Of a stretch of DNA of 64,000 nt, positions 35,025-47,400 are shown one piece after another. The translations under genes were made by a program, and so were the position numbers. Source of the DNA: Populus alba (taxonomy: Eukaryota > Streptophyta > Magnoliopsida > Malpighiales > Salicaceae). Positions within the stretch are counted from its first letter, which is position 1, and each line of letters begins with the position of its first letter. The notes beneath the pieces are model-generated. The model worked only from the letters and a program-made list of their open reading frames with translations, was not told the DNA's origin and ran no database searches. Location of the stretch: contig NC_133294.1 in assembly GCF_005239225.2 (NCBI RefSeq), positions 18,799,631 to 18,863,630 on the forward strand. The letters run 5' to 3'.

Positions 35025-37880
35025 GAATAGCAAAAGAATAACCAACCTTTTCTTGTTCTACCTGGCTATTGGCATTTGTGTCTGAGTACGGGGACTTTTG
35101 CTTTGTGCGTTAGTTTTTAACAAGTTGTATCAGAGAGAAGAAAACACAAGTACTGCAGCAAAACACGTCTTCCTTGATGAAAACGCAACAGGTAGTCCTT
35201 CGAGCAAAACACACACGCAACAACAAGAAGACTTTCAACGCAGATGCAATAGCAACCTCCATTGACGAGTGAGAGACTTCTTCCAACATGACACAACAAG
35301 AAAACATTGCAACCACAATTCAAAACGCAGCAGAAATTCTAGTAGCAGCAGTCACACGTAACAATAGAGCACCTTCTACGCAAAAGAAGAAGCATATCAA
35401 AATCTACTATCAACGCAACAAATCACCAACCAAAACGCAACAATAAGAGCAATCGAAACACAACAAATTATCTCTTCACAACGGCAACAACAATTCCAAT
35501 GCGACAAATCAAATCATGTCTTCCAAAATTTTTGTTCAACTAGTTATTCCTTGTTTTTTATGGTTATCATAATAACTGGAGCATGTTAATGAACAATTAC
35601 TTGAGGTTTAAGGAGTATTGGTTAGTTGTTTCTAAGGAAATAATTGAACTGCTAGTCAGAATAACAATAATGAAAATGTAAAAATTAAAGATAAGAGATT
35701 TAAATTCAAAGAATTACCTTTTTTAATTAATTGGCAAATCAATCTTAAAAACCATTCTTCGCAAGGATACCTCCGGAGATATTTGAGATTTCATAAATAT
35801 AAAGTATTAAGTAATAATTAGAGCAAAAATGCAACAACTTAATCAATCTTGAAAACCATTATTTGCAAGGATACATCTAAAATTATTTGAGATTTCATAA
35901 ATATAAAGTACAAAGGAACAATTAGAGCAAAAAAACAACAACTTCAAGCACTTCAAACATAATTCATATTCTCAGGATGAATATAGAAAAGTCAATTATA
36001 TATTATTTTTTATGAATGATAGCAATCGTTAATAAAATACAGATCCATGACGATAAAATAAAGGTTATCATCATCATTGAGAAAATGTTTCGATTGTTGA
36101 CATCAAAATTCAATTTTATTGTTTGTTTAATAAAACAATTTAAAGATATTAATGAACTCTCCATTGATTAATTATAAATTTATTTACTACTTCATGAGAA
36201 AAAGATGAATCAACAATGGAAGGAGGAGTAAACTTTATAAGTTTCATCTAATAATTGCTTTTGTACCTTATATAGAGGTGGTTGGGGAAGAGAACGAAGT
36301 ATAAAAAACAAAAATGATAGAATTTTACATTAGAGATAATCAATTTTTCAATTCACAGAGAAAAGAAAAATGATATAACAACAATCATTCAGTTTTTTAC
36401 AAGCCAAAGTCCATGGATAAATTAAAAGTTATGTTTTTTATTAGGTGTTACAAGTATGGACATTACAAATAAGAATGTAAAAATAATTTCAATAGAAATG
36501 GTGATAGAAAATCTAATTTTACAGAAAAAGAAAAATGAAATGTCTTTGTTGATAGCTTATCATATAAACAAAAAAAATCACCAAAATTTTTGTTATTTAG
36601 ATATTAACTATAACAATCATATGAGTGGAGATTAGTCAATCTTATCTGATTGATGAATATCTTCAAGATATTGTGAAGTTTGGTGATGAGTTTATAGTTT
36701 TCATTACAGGAAAAGTAATAATAGTGATTCAAACCAAGAACAATATTGTTCATATTATCTCTGATGTTTTCTTTGTTTGTGAATTGAAAAAAACATTTTC
36801 TAGCATTGTTTAACTTAAAAAAAAAAATTGGTATGAAATTTATATAAAAAAACAAAGTATATAGAACTAAAGATTATAAATTAGATTTAATTGTTAAAGT
36901 TAACATGACACCTAATCAATTGTTTCCACTGTATCTTCATAATATTACCCATTCATATTTTTCTACAAAATTAAAGGAGAAGCATGACTATGGAATTTTT
37001 GCTACGATTATTTTAATTTTGATGGATTAAAAATTCTATATCAAAAGAATACGATGATGGATCTTCTTCAAATTACAACTCATTTTTAAGTTTATGAAGA
37101 GTATAGTGTTAGCAAATAATATTAAAATCAATTTCTATTAGGAAAACCATGAAGAGAAAAGAAGCCATTGTATTTTGTTTATTAAGATATTTGTGGACCA
37201 GTGACTCCATTTTCTAATAGAGATAAAATATATATAATCACCTTTATGGATGATTATAGTTGGAAAGTTTGAGTTTAGTTTTTATAAGAAAAATATAAAG
37301 TTTTTAAAGTCTTTAAGAAATATAAAGTTTTTTTAAGCTTGAAGCTGACAAACCAATAAAACTTTTTATGAACAGATCATGATGGAGAGTATAACTCACA
37401 TGAACGTGCATATTTTTATGACCTATGGAATCAAGAGGTAACTTATTACAACTTATACACTTTAACAAAATGATGATTGTGAAAGAAAGAATTGCCTTAG
37501 TATGGAAATGATACAAAGTCTTTTGATTAGAAATTGCCAACCATAAAATTATTAATATAAAGTCACAAATTGAAACATTTGTATTTTGAATAGAAGTCTC
37601 ATATTTACTGTTAAAAATATGACATTGAATGAAGTTTGGAGTGGACAAAGACTAATGATAAATCATCTTATAAATTTTGGGTGCATTGTATATGCTCATG
37701 TTCTAGATTAAAAGAGAAAAATGCATTTTTCTTAGTATTAATGATTATTCAAAAGCTTATAAACTATATAATCCTAGCACCAAGAAAATTATCTTTAGTC
37801 ATGATGTTATTTTTTATGAAGTTGAATTCTAGACATAGAGCAATGATGACTAACCTTCACATGAGAATTTAAAAAAAGGT
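35025..37880 (+). pseudogene. Old degenerate Ty1/copia remnant
   Basis: Strongly decayed copia gag-pol in the opposite orientation to the young element. A priming-site-like TTGTATCAGAG is at 35125-35135. A zinc-knuckle remnant (CYKYGHYK...C) is at about 36445-36480, a protease-region remnant (YLD...NHMSGD) at 36593-36635, then VFFVCELKK near 36770-36795. Integrase-like fragments ITFMDDYS and TD..GEYNS are near 37236-37262 and 37373-37402, and a C-terminal integrase segment with CIFL and YSKAYKLYNP is at 37710-37830. Stops and shifts are frequent, and no reverse transcriptase is seen. Bases 35160-35510 are rich in CGCAACA-type motifs. The small open frames here are pieces of this remnant. Confidence 0.7.
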
Positions 37881-39887
37881 CAAAAGTTGTCAGGTGATAC
37901 AAAAGTTTTTTTTTTGAAAAAATAGATATTTTTCTTACTTAGCATCAAAACATTTCCATATTATTATGTATTTCTAGTTTTTATATATATAAACGAATGT
38001 AATAGCTTTTTGGCAAATGAAACTTAGATGGATAAAAATTAAATATTTTGGTGTTTCCCAGTAGCTATGGTGTTCTTAGTATTTGAGTGCTTTGACTTGT
38101 AATAAACATCAATATCCTTCACTTCCTAGTTGAGTCAGCTATATTAGAACCTAATGATTCTTGGTGATTTCGGTTAAAGGTCGTAAATGACGAGTATCAA
38201 AGCTTAACAAGTTTTATGGTAACCAACCTTAACATAAAATTTAAAATGGATCTCAATTATTAGGTGATTAACCTTATCATGAAATAAGATAGTCTTGATT
38301 TTATATTTTAGATTTTAGATTTTAGTTTGACGTATATGATAAAAATAAAAATGAAAACTTGGCCTAGGTTAAATTCTGAGTCCCTAGATCACCCGATTGA
38401 TCTATTGGTATGAGTTTAATAATTATGATTGGAATAATAATGCATGAGATCCATAAAAACCTAGCAGGTTGGCATTGACAATCATTAAAGGAGTGAAGCA
38501 TGCTAACAATGTTGACAGTTGAAAACTTAAATGGACAAACAAGACAAAGTTACTTTTTTAGCAATTATGAAAAATCATTTTAAGTATGTTATGGCTATTG
38601 GTTGTTCCTAATTTTTATAGGTTAGTAATGGTTGGATGTATAGTTTCATTCTTTGCTTGTAGGTTAGGTTTTATGTCTTGAACTTGGTTTGGCTATATTT
38701 TCTTACCTTAGGGGTCTTATAGTGTTTGACATACTTTAATCATGAATTTAGCTAGAGTGTCATTAGTATTAAATGATATGAATGTTTTTTTTACGAGCTA
38801 TTTACTAAATATATGTCTACATTGTTTAAAAGAATCATGACAAATTCTTTTATGCATTTTTAGTATCCACATTTTGTTTATGGTTTAACAAACATTCTCT
38901 TGTAAATAATATGGAGATATTTTAAATAAAATTATTTTATTTAAAAAAAATTAAATTACATTTTTATTAGTAATTTAGTTCAAATAAAAGCACAAAATGC
39001 TTAAAGATTTCTTGAACATAATAGTTTGAGCTACTTTCTCCTATAAGAAGTTCAACATGGTGATTAAGTTTATTAAAATAGAGTAGTAAGATGGATTGTT
39101 ATTTGAGGTTTTGTTTTCATTTTTTGTTTCTACACAAAAGACCAAACTTAGAGTTTTTAAATAAAAGGGATTGCATGAACTAATTGAATTCCATTCTCAT
39201 ATGTTGTTTTATTATTGGATGGTATTCAATTTATAGAAGATTTAAAATTTTTAAATTCAATAAACTTAATTTAAAGGCATTAGTTAGTGATTATCCATCA
39301 TATATACAAGTTCCATTCATGATCAATTAATCATATTTCCTTAGAGATTTGTTGACACTATTAGATATGATATTACATTTTAAAAGAGTTATAATTATAG
39401 TTTTCAGATTTGCTAAGTTTTGGATTACTAGATCATTGTTTAATTTTTCTTCTTTCTCCACTCCTAACTCCTGGCTCAGACCATCTTCATTTTCAGCTTC
39501 AAAATCCTCTTTGATCTTTTATTTTTTATTTTTGGGTTTTTTAGTTTCAGGTCTTTTTCTCTCTTTTTCTTTCTCTTCCTCTTCTCGTTTCAGCACCTGT
39601 AAGTTGGCAACTATAGATGCTTTCCAAGAATAAACTGGAGAGGATGAAAAACGAATTATCCTACAACGAAAATGAGAAGAAAAGTCTTGATTTAAAAGGC
39701 TTTGTATGTGACATAAATAGCCTTGAAATTTACAGCTCAACCTTACAGAACTAGGTCTCTGAGCCAAGGACTTCTAAGTTCTGGAATGAGTTTTTAATTC
39801 TAATTTGTTACAACCATCGCATTAGATTGGGATTATTTTTATTAGTTATTTTCCGGGTTTTTTTTTTAGTTGAGATATAAAATCTTT
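37881..39887. other. Intergenic DNA, no gene recognised
   Basis: AT-rich sequence that may include the decayed right part of the old copia remnant. A minus-strand open frame at 39519-39767 ends in a Lys/Glu-rich stretch (KREEEEKEKERKRPETKKPK), most simply read as a T/C-rich tract in reverse. Confidence 0.45.
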
Positions 39888-40560
39888 GATATTATGGTAG
39901 CGGTTGTGGTTATAATTTAATAAAAAATACTTTTAGTTGAAGTTGATTTGAAAAAATATATATTTAGTTAAAACTGTGGTTTAAAATTAAGGTTAAATAA
40001 AAAATAATTTAATATATTTATTTATAAAATTACTTTTCAAATTAAAGTTATAAAATAACTAAAAAAACATATATTAATATTGATGGTTTTTAATTTAAAT
40101 ATTATAGATTTAACTACTGTTATTACAATTATGAAATAAATAATACTTAATATAAAATATTTTTTATTATTCCATTAAACCATCTACTGTTTCATTGGTT
40201 TCGTAAACGTACAGCATCAGGTAAAATATCATCAGGAACAAAATTAAAATTACAATCAAATTCTGCAAATGTTACATCATCAAGCGATTTTCTTTTAATT
40301 TATATAGTCATTAAATAATATTAAATACTAGTTTTTAAATAAAACACAATTAAAAATAAAAATAATATTTTTTTTACTGAGTTGGATCCGATTCAATTTT
40401 AAACCAGATCCGGTCCGACAAAAACAATGAAGAGTCTCGAGTGAAACTCCATTGTTCGCAAGTTGAAGCAGCAGTGGCACACAGATGCACCAGCAAATTC
40501 TGGTAGGTTTCATTAACAGTAATAATTATCACTTACCAAACAACTAATACTTGTGGTGAC
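39888..40560. repeat. MITE-like dispersed repeat, copy 2
   Basis: Same family and orientation as 7901-8694, starting GATATTATGGTAGCGGTTGT and ending near CACTTACCAAACAAC. It shares the ATTGATGGTTTTTAATTTAA block and the CGATTCAA / AACCAGA segment. It lacks the perfect 13-bp hairpin of copy 1. Confidence 0.55.
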
Positions 40561-41320
40561 ACCTAAACATGAAAGCTACAACATAGCCAAACACATTATA
40601 TATAAATAGTCAACATGTATCAAACATTAAGACATGCAATCTAGCAATAAAAAACAAAAAACAAAATATCAAACTTTTTTTTAATCTATGTAACCCATCT
40701 TTCTAATTTCCATAGAATGCCAAACACACCTCTTTAAAACCATTCACAGGGATCATAATTCCCTAACCATCATCAGTATCCATTTCATAGGCTTTTTTTC
40801 ACATACACTTCTCTATCTTCTATGCCTCCCACAGAAAAACATGAACATTTTTTCATCGGCTTTGTTTAGTAAGCTTGTAAACCATTCACAGAAAAATGTT
40901 TAACTGATAGAAAGGCAGCATGATCAGCTAAAAATATGAATTGCCTTCACTGCAGCTGCACCTATACTAGAGGGAAGTCTGGAATGATGTGTCGAACTCT
41001 CTGCTTCCACTGATGCACTCATGTGTGATGATAACGTTCTTGAAATTATCATTGAAAAGGCTACATCAAGAATATTTCATAAATCAAGTCTTCCATAACT
41101 AGAAGATCATTGTTTCTGCTGAGTGCATTACATCTATAGTTGAGAGGAGAAAATGATGAGATATTATCCTAAAGTCGCCACAGTGCTGCTGCAGAATCTG
41201 AATGAGGCATACATTTGGGTTGTTAAGCAATGTAAAACAAATAAAATCCCACCCAAAATTACCTCTAATAGAAAGATTTTGAATCTCCTCCCTTATTTCT
41301 AAGTTGACTTCCTGCTTTTA
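40561..41320. other. Region downstream of the Di19 gene
   Basis: No second gene seen. The 3' UTR of the minus-strand Di19 gene should lie within the first few hundred bases below 41321; this stretch is less AT-rich than its surroundings. Confidence 0.5.
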
Positions 41321-44300
41321 TTAGTTGCTTAACAAGGTTGAGAGAAGCAAATCCTGCACAAAACCAACTCTCCCAGAAACTTGCTTCATCCTTTTTTCCC
41401 TCTCTTCGTAACTCAAAGAAGGATCAAAACTGCAACAAAGAGATGATGTCAAAATTAAAATCCCAGAGACAATTTTTTTCCTTTTGGTAATTGAACATGA
41501 CAGTAGTTAGACAAGGCTTATTCACCAACACTGGTGCTTGGTTTATTCATCCAGACCAAATTGCACTGCCAAATGCTGTATTGGGTGCTCAACTCCCAAT
41601 TTACCTAGATTGCTAACCCCGAAAAAGTTCCATAGTTTAAGTTTGCATTCATCAAATGACAGTTTTGACATTAGCAGCCAAATCATCACCTGATTGTTTA
41701 ATTCTACTACCAAATAACAAATATCAGTTAAACATGTCAAGTTACAATTAATTCATTCACCTCTCTACCTGGCAAAACTCAGAATGTTTAAACATGTGTG
41801 TGCATGCTTGCAATTGTATGCATGATGCATGTAATGTACAGGTGTGTTCGGGCAATGTGTATGCATGTCTCTATCAGTCTTTGCGGTGCTCGGATCTCTG
41901 GTTTTTATTCTGGAATAAATCTTAGAAAAATCCTTGGCCTTACCCCAACCCCCAACCAACAAGCAACCAAGCACCACCCTTGCCTTTGTTAGTTATGAGC
42001 GGGAGCTTTAACTCCAACCTCCTACACAGAAGTTCATTGATGCCTGTCCCATCCCATATGACCAGAAGATCACTACCAGCAATTAAATTGCAGTTTATCA
42101 AATCACCCTTAGCATGAGAAATGAAGAAATGGATTGATGACAAAGGAAAATAAAAAAGTGATGGCAATACCAGCAACACTTTAACATAGATGTTTCCACA
42201 TAAGGTTCAATGTTGGCCATGGTTGCAAGCGCTGGTAGAGCAGCAAGGAGACATTGTGTCCACTGGTTAATGCGTTGTGAATTATGAAAAACTATTTTAT
42301 GTTTATCATTTCTAGTTCAACATTTGAATGACCGAAGGAAATCATAAATGAGTTTATTCTTGGCTCCTTTAAGTTGTTGAAAATATAAAACTTGAATCAT
42401 TACCTTGATTTCCACATATGAGATGGTGCTGAATTCTTTGCAGAAGAATCCTCTATGCTCGTTACCACAGATTTTGAAATTTCTTCTGCTTCAGATGTAT
42501 GGAGATTTAAAATGAAAGATGAAAGGAATGGATCAGTGGAGGCATTGGACACATTAGCATTAGTGTTATTTGACCTATATCCACCACCCCCTAACAGCAC
42601 TTGCAGATGAGCCTCACGGAGATCACGACCAAGGAGAGACAACGCCTGACTGTTAGGAATTGCAACTCTACGTAACCTGCGACGTCTCTGCAAGTAATCT
42701 TTAGTTAAAGAAAACTTGGGCACTAGTTTGATTTTTGTCAACAAATATAAAGCCATGCATTTATACCTGCATATATTCTAATAATGAATGAGAAACATTT
42801 GAGTAACGAAAGTTTTCATTTTAAGGATATCTTGAACAAGTGTCCATGTTGTAATGTAATATGACTTAGCATGTCCTGAGCAACTTTAGCAGAGCAAATA
42901 GGACAAACCTGAAAAGACAAAGTGGAAGCAGCATTAAATCAACCCAAAACACAATTACATAAATAGCCCTAAAGCCATGCTGGGATTGAGTAATAATAGG
43001 CAATAAGACGATTAAGATACCAAGTTGTTCATGTCTGCTTAGCTGTTTTCTAATTTCTATTTCATAGCATTATCCTGGATGCATAGATATACAAGAGATG
43101 TCCAAACCCTCTTCTTGTAGGAGAGAACGAAAGACAAATATACCAAATTAGGATAATTATTCAACTGGGCTAATTGGTTGAGTGAGATTTGATGACTGCA
43201 GTTTCTTAAAAAAACAGGTAAGGAAACTGCTGAACATTTATAATCTCCTCAGGTTAATAGATGAAGCAGATTGGATTGTCAATTTGTCAGCAGTCGTGTG
43301 TACTGTCAACCAAGAAGGGCTGCTCAACTTGAAAAACTCCTTTATTTGTAAAAAAAAAAAAAAAAAAAAAAAGGTTCCTGAATAAGGATGTGCTCACGAC
43401 TCACTGATCCCACATCCATCACTTCATAAATATGCATAGCTCAGTAAGGACTAGCCGCATTAATTGTCATCTAACACCACATATTCCTTATTCATTGCTT
43501 TTTCAGCAACATCAGTTACAGAAAAGATCAGCAATTATTCTTCGAGGGAGGCAACATCCTCCCCTGTCCAACAGGAGCACCTTTCAGAAATTGGAAGATC
43601 AAACACAAAGAGCAAATATGAACACTAAAAACCAACAGAACTTTATGGTATGGGCGAGGTATTTCCAAAAGAACTCTAGGGAGAAATCAATAACTCCCAA
43701 CACAAATATGCCTAAACAAATACTCCTACTACAAGGTCACTTCAAAAAACTTTACTTACACAAATACAGAACCAAAAAGACCAATCCCTGCACCTTACCG
43801 TCATCGCGATAAAAAAAGAAAGATGCCATTAGCATCTTGTATCAAACAAACATACACAGTAAGGTAAAGATCAATACTTTCTCATGTCTGAACGAAAAAA
43901 GGCAAAATCTAAAGCAATCACTATGACTTTGGTCCCCTCTCTCTCAGGAAGGAAAATGAAATTAGATTTTGAAGCATGAAATTAACAAACTCAACCACCT
44001 AAACATATAATAGAAATCAAATCAAGAAACCAAGCTCAAGCAGACAAACAGCAACAAAATTTGCATCACTTCCATCTACCCAATAAACCAAAAAGTAAAA
44101 ACAGAACTTACGGCGACTTTAGACTCGTACGAGTGCTCATCTTCAAGATGCGAACATAGAGACCCGATATCGAAATCTTCATAACAGTAAGGACATGGAA
44201 AATCAGGTCTAACCTCTTCTTCTACCTCGAAATCATCAATATTGAAACGATCTAATTACACATCCACAAACAAAAACAACAACGTTAATTGAGGCCACAA

Positions 44301-44435
44301 CAACACTTCTAACAAAACAAACGAGGAGAATAAAAACAAAAGGAACCCACCTAGATGGGAACTCTGATGATGGTGCTGTGACCCATACTGCTGTTTAGCG
44401 GCGGCGATGCGAGATGTCCAAAAATTAGAGGTCAT
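41321..44435 (-). CDS. Di19: Di19 drought-induced zinc-finger protein, with a U12-type intron
   Basis: Five exons on the minus strand: 44351-44435, 44112-44251, 42831-42908, 42404-42693, 41321-41429, giving 233 residues. Di19 proteins are plant nuclear factors responsive to dehydration and salt. Two atypical zinc fingers are visible: C48, C51, H63, H68 and C77, C80, H91, H96. A basic nuclear localisation stretch RRRRLRR follows (104-110), then IPNSQALSLLGRDLREAHLQVLLGGGGY, here split as IPNSQALSLLGRDLREAHLQ and VLLGGGGY. The C-terminal Di19 domain has SYEEREKRMKQ...GFVQDLLLSTLL. Introns 1, 2 and 4 are GT-AG. Intron 3 starts ATATCCTT and ends AC, and no GT-AG alternative keeps the frame. The start is the first ATG of the frame. 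Confidence 0.93.
42694..42830 (-). other. U12-type AT-AC intron of Di19
   Basis: 137 nt. The 5' site reads AAG/ATATCCTTAA, matching the U12 consensus (R)TATCCTT. The branch-point motif TTCTTTAACT is at 42703-42712, with the presumed branch A 11-12 nt from the 3' end, and the intron ends GATTAC/TTGCAG. Excision joins K101 to L102 in phase 0. It falls between the second zinc finger and the basic stretch. Confidence 0.85.
43350..43371 (+). repeat. Poly(A) tract in Di19 intron 2
   Basis: About 22 consecutive A on the plus strand. It could be the tail of a degraded retroelement, but no flanking duplication was recognised. Confidence 0.7.
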
Positions 44436-47400
44436 TTCTTGATTCAAAAACGAAGAATTTGAGCTGGGTTTTCAATCTTTTTATTGCTATTCAGCTCTTG
44501 TTTACCGTAAGAAAATAATACAAAAGAATAGATCTTTTATCTGAAAGTTTCAGTGTATATAATTTCTTCAATACTTTGACTTAATTATATTCCATGGAAG
44601 CATGAATTTGACTAGTTCAAAAAAGTGTTTGTATATTATTATTATTTCTTTAATATTATGAGAAGAGGAAGCTTCAAAATGGGACGATTGAATTAAGGGT
44701 GGGAGAGATGGAGAGACAAGGACAGGGAAACAGGTGGCTCTGTATGTGGACATGACCAGGTAATGACGTATAAGAGAACAAGAGCAAATGTCGGATTTTT
44801 TTAAGGACGATCTTTATTTTTTTGTTTTGGAAATTCGTGGTCCAAATTGTTGTTGGTTTCAGGATTACTATGTGCCTGTAATTTTATACGCTATCTTTTT
44901 CTGTTAAAGAGATTGCTGTGGTCTTTAAACGGCAAACTACTCACTCGTTACTCTCTTTCTTTCTTTGATTGTGGATCATAGAGTGCGGATTGTTTCTATT
45001 GTTTATGTGATATATATATATATATATATATATAAACTTTTTGGTGGTTCTTACAATCGCAAGATCTACAGGGTATTTCATAATCCTAACACTTTTGATA
45101 AAAGTTTAGGAAAACTAACAAGAAATATTAAGAAAATAAGTTAAAATTAGTGGTCAACAAAACCGTTTTTGAAAATAATAATTGTTTCCAAAATCATGTT
45201 TCTTTCAATTTAATTAACATATATAAAAAATCAATTTTAAATTTTATAAAGATCAAATGATTAAAAAATAAGATTTAAAAACCAAGAAAATTTTGTTAGG
45301 GGTTTTATTTTGAGCTAATTTAAAGTTAACTACGATCTTATTTAATGTTCTTTCAACGTGTAGTTAAAATCATATTGTCAAGATTTTTCTGACGGTATCT
45401 AATATATAAAAACAGTGTCTCATTGAGTTTTTGGTGACCTATTATTTTTTTTTTTTCTCATTTTTCTTTTCTACTTCATCATCGTATCTTTTAATTTTTT
45501 CTTGGTTATTGGATCTTCAATTTTATATGTTACCACTATTTGAATTAGCAATTGTATATAAAAACATATTTAGAAACACGATTATTTCAAATAATAATTA
45601 TGTATAAAATTAATATTTTTAAAGATAATTATGTTTAAATTATGCTATTTTTCAAATATTATTTTTAACTTGTGTTATTTTCCCAAACCAAAACTTTCAT
45701 TTTAAACAAAAAAAATCCTCTCTTTGTTGTTGTGTTGTGATTGTTAAAAGTTGATATTTCATTGTCATCTTTAAATAGCTGCCAAAGTTGATGTTTAATG
45801 TCCAGCAAATTCCAGGCTTCCTGATGCTGCCCTAGACTATGTGGGATGCCCGTTAAAGAGGTTGGAGCAGATCACTCAGCGGTGCAACGAGAAAAAAAAC
45901 TTTTCCCTGACAGAGTTAATTAGGAATACTCATTTACAATAGATAATCAACTTAAAACGTTAAGTTCACACCTACAAACCAATTCACGGTAATAATTTAG
46001 ATTAGTGTGTGTATAATCGTTTAATTAACACAAACTTATCATATTTAAATTGAAGTCAATTATATTTTATAAACAACAAGCTCTTTGGAATGAGATTAAT
46101 AAATAAGGTTTACCTTGTTCGAATTTGGAGATCGAAAATTTAAAATTTCAATTAGAAAGAAAATACTTGAAAGAACTAAAAAAAAAAGAGAATTAAAAAA
46201 AATAAAAAGTTACGGGGATATTTCGATATTTATCATACGTAGCCTTACATACGTAGGACTTAGATTTCATATTTATTTAAAAGCTATTAGAGAATGTAAT
46301 ATAACAATCATTGGGTTTGATAAGACCAACTTTATTTCTTGGATAAGAAAAATAATAAAATAATGTTAAATGTTACGGGGATATTTCAATGAATTAATTA
46401 TGTTAAAGAGATAAAATGAAAATAAAAAATTTATATTTATTTTTATAGTTATTAAAAAATCTTATCTGGTCTTTAAAATAATTTGAATAAAGAACTAGTT
46501 ATGCTAAATGAAAAATAAAAAATCACTCTAAAATATTATTCCTAAAATTTTAATTCTAAAAAATACCTATTGTGTATATCTACTAATATTTTGCCTAAAT
46601 TAAATATTATGTTTATTAAAGGTAAAAAAAAATCCTAGGATAATGATTTGGGATTTAGGCTTGACAATGAAGTCTAATCCTCATTTTTTTTATTATTACG
46701 AGGTGAGATTTGAAATAATAATTAATAAAGACTTGGATTTTGAATTGTTTCCTTTAATTAACTAATTTATATCAATTCATCATAAATTAATTATTTTACT
46801 AAGCATAAGCATAGCCACCATAAATAACAATCAATATTCCAACTAATTCAATTAATATAAATGAGCTTAATTAAAAACACAAATAAAATCATGAATATAT
46901 CATGAATTAATCCAAACATAACGTACAAGTCAACATAAATTTGCAATTTAAAAATTCAGAAAATAAATCATAAAATTATTTAAACAACAAATAAATCACA
47001 TATATGGATTTAAAATTGACCTTTATGAGTTGTATGCAATGTGTAGTTAGCTTTCGAGCATCGATTCCATGCGCTGCCATGCCAAGGAGGTGCATTGACA
47101 ACATCACATGATGCTCCTTTTCTCCTTCTTTCTTTATGCACCGGCGATGAAGGTCACCTCCGATCTTTATTTGGCTAAACTTTTTACAAAAGTCTTTTCC
47201 TTCCAATCTTTATGCGTGTCCCCTTTTTGTGTGAAAGACTTTTATTTTCATTGACTAGAATCCCCTGTAAAACAAGAAAAATTAAACTTAAAAAATAATA
47301 TTAGGTATTTATATTGTTTTCTTCTTCACGATTCCTAATTAATTAAATTTTCTTCTTGACTATTCCTAATTATTTATCTTTTTCTCTTTTATATAATCTC

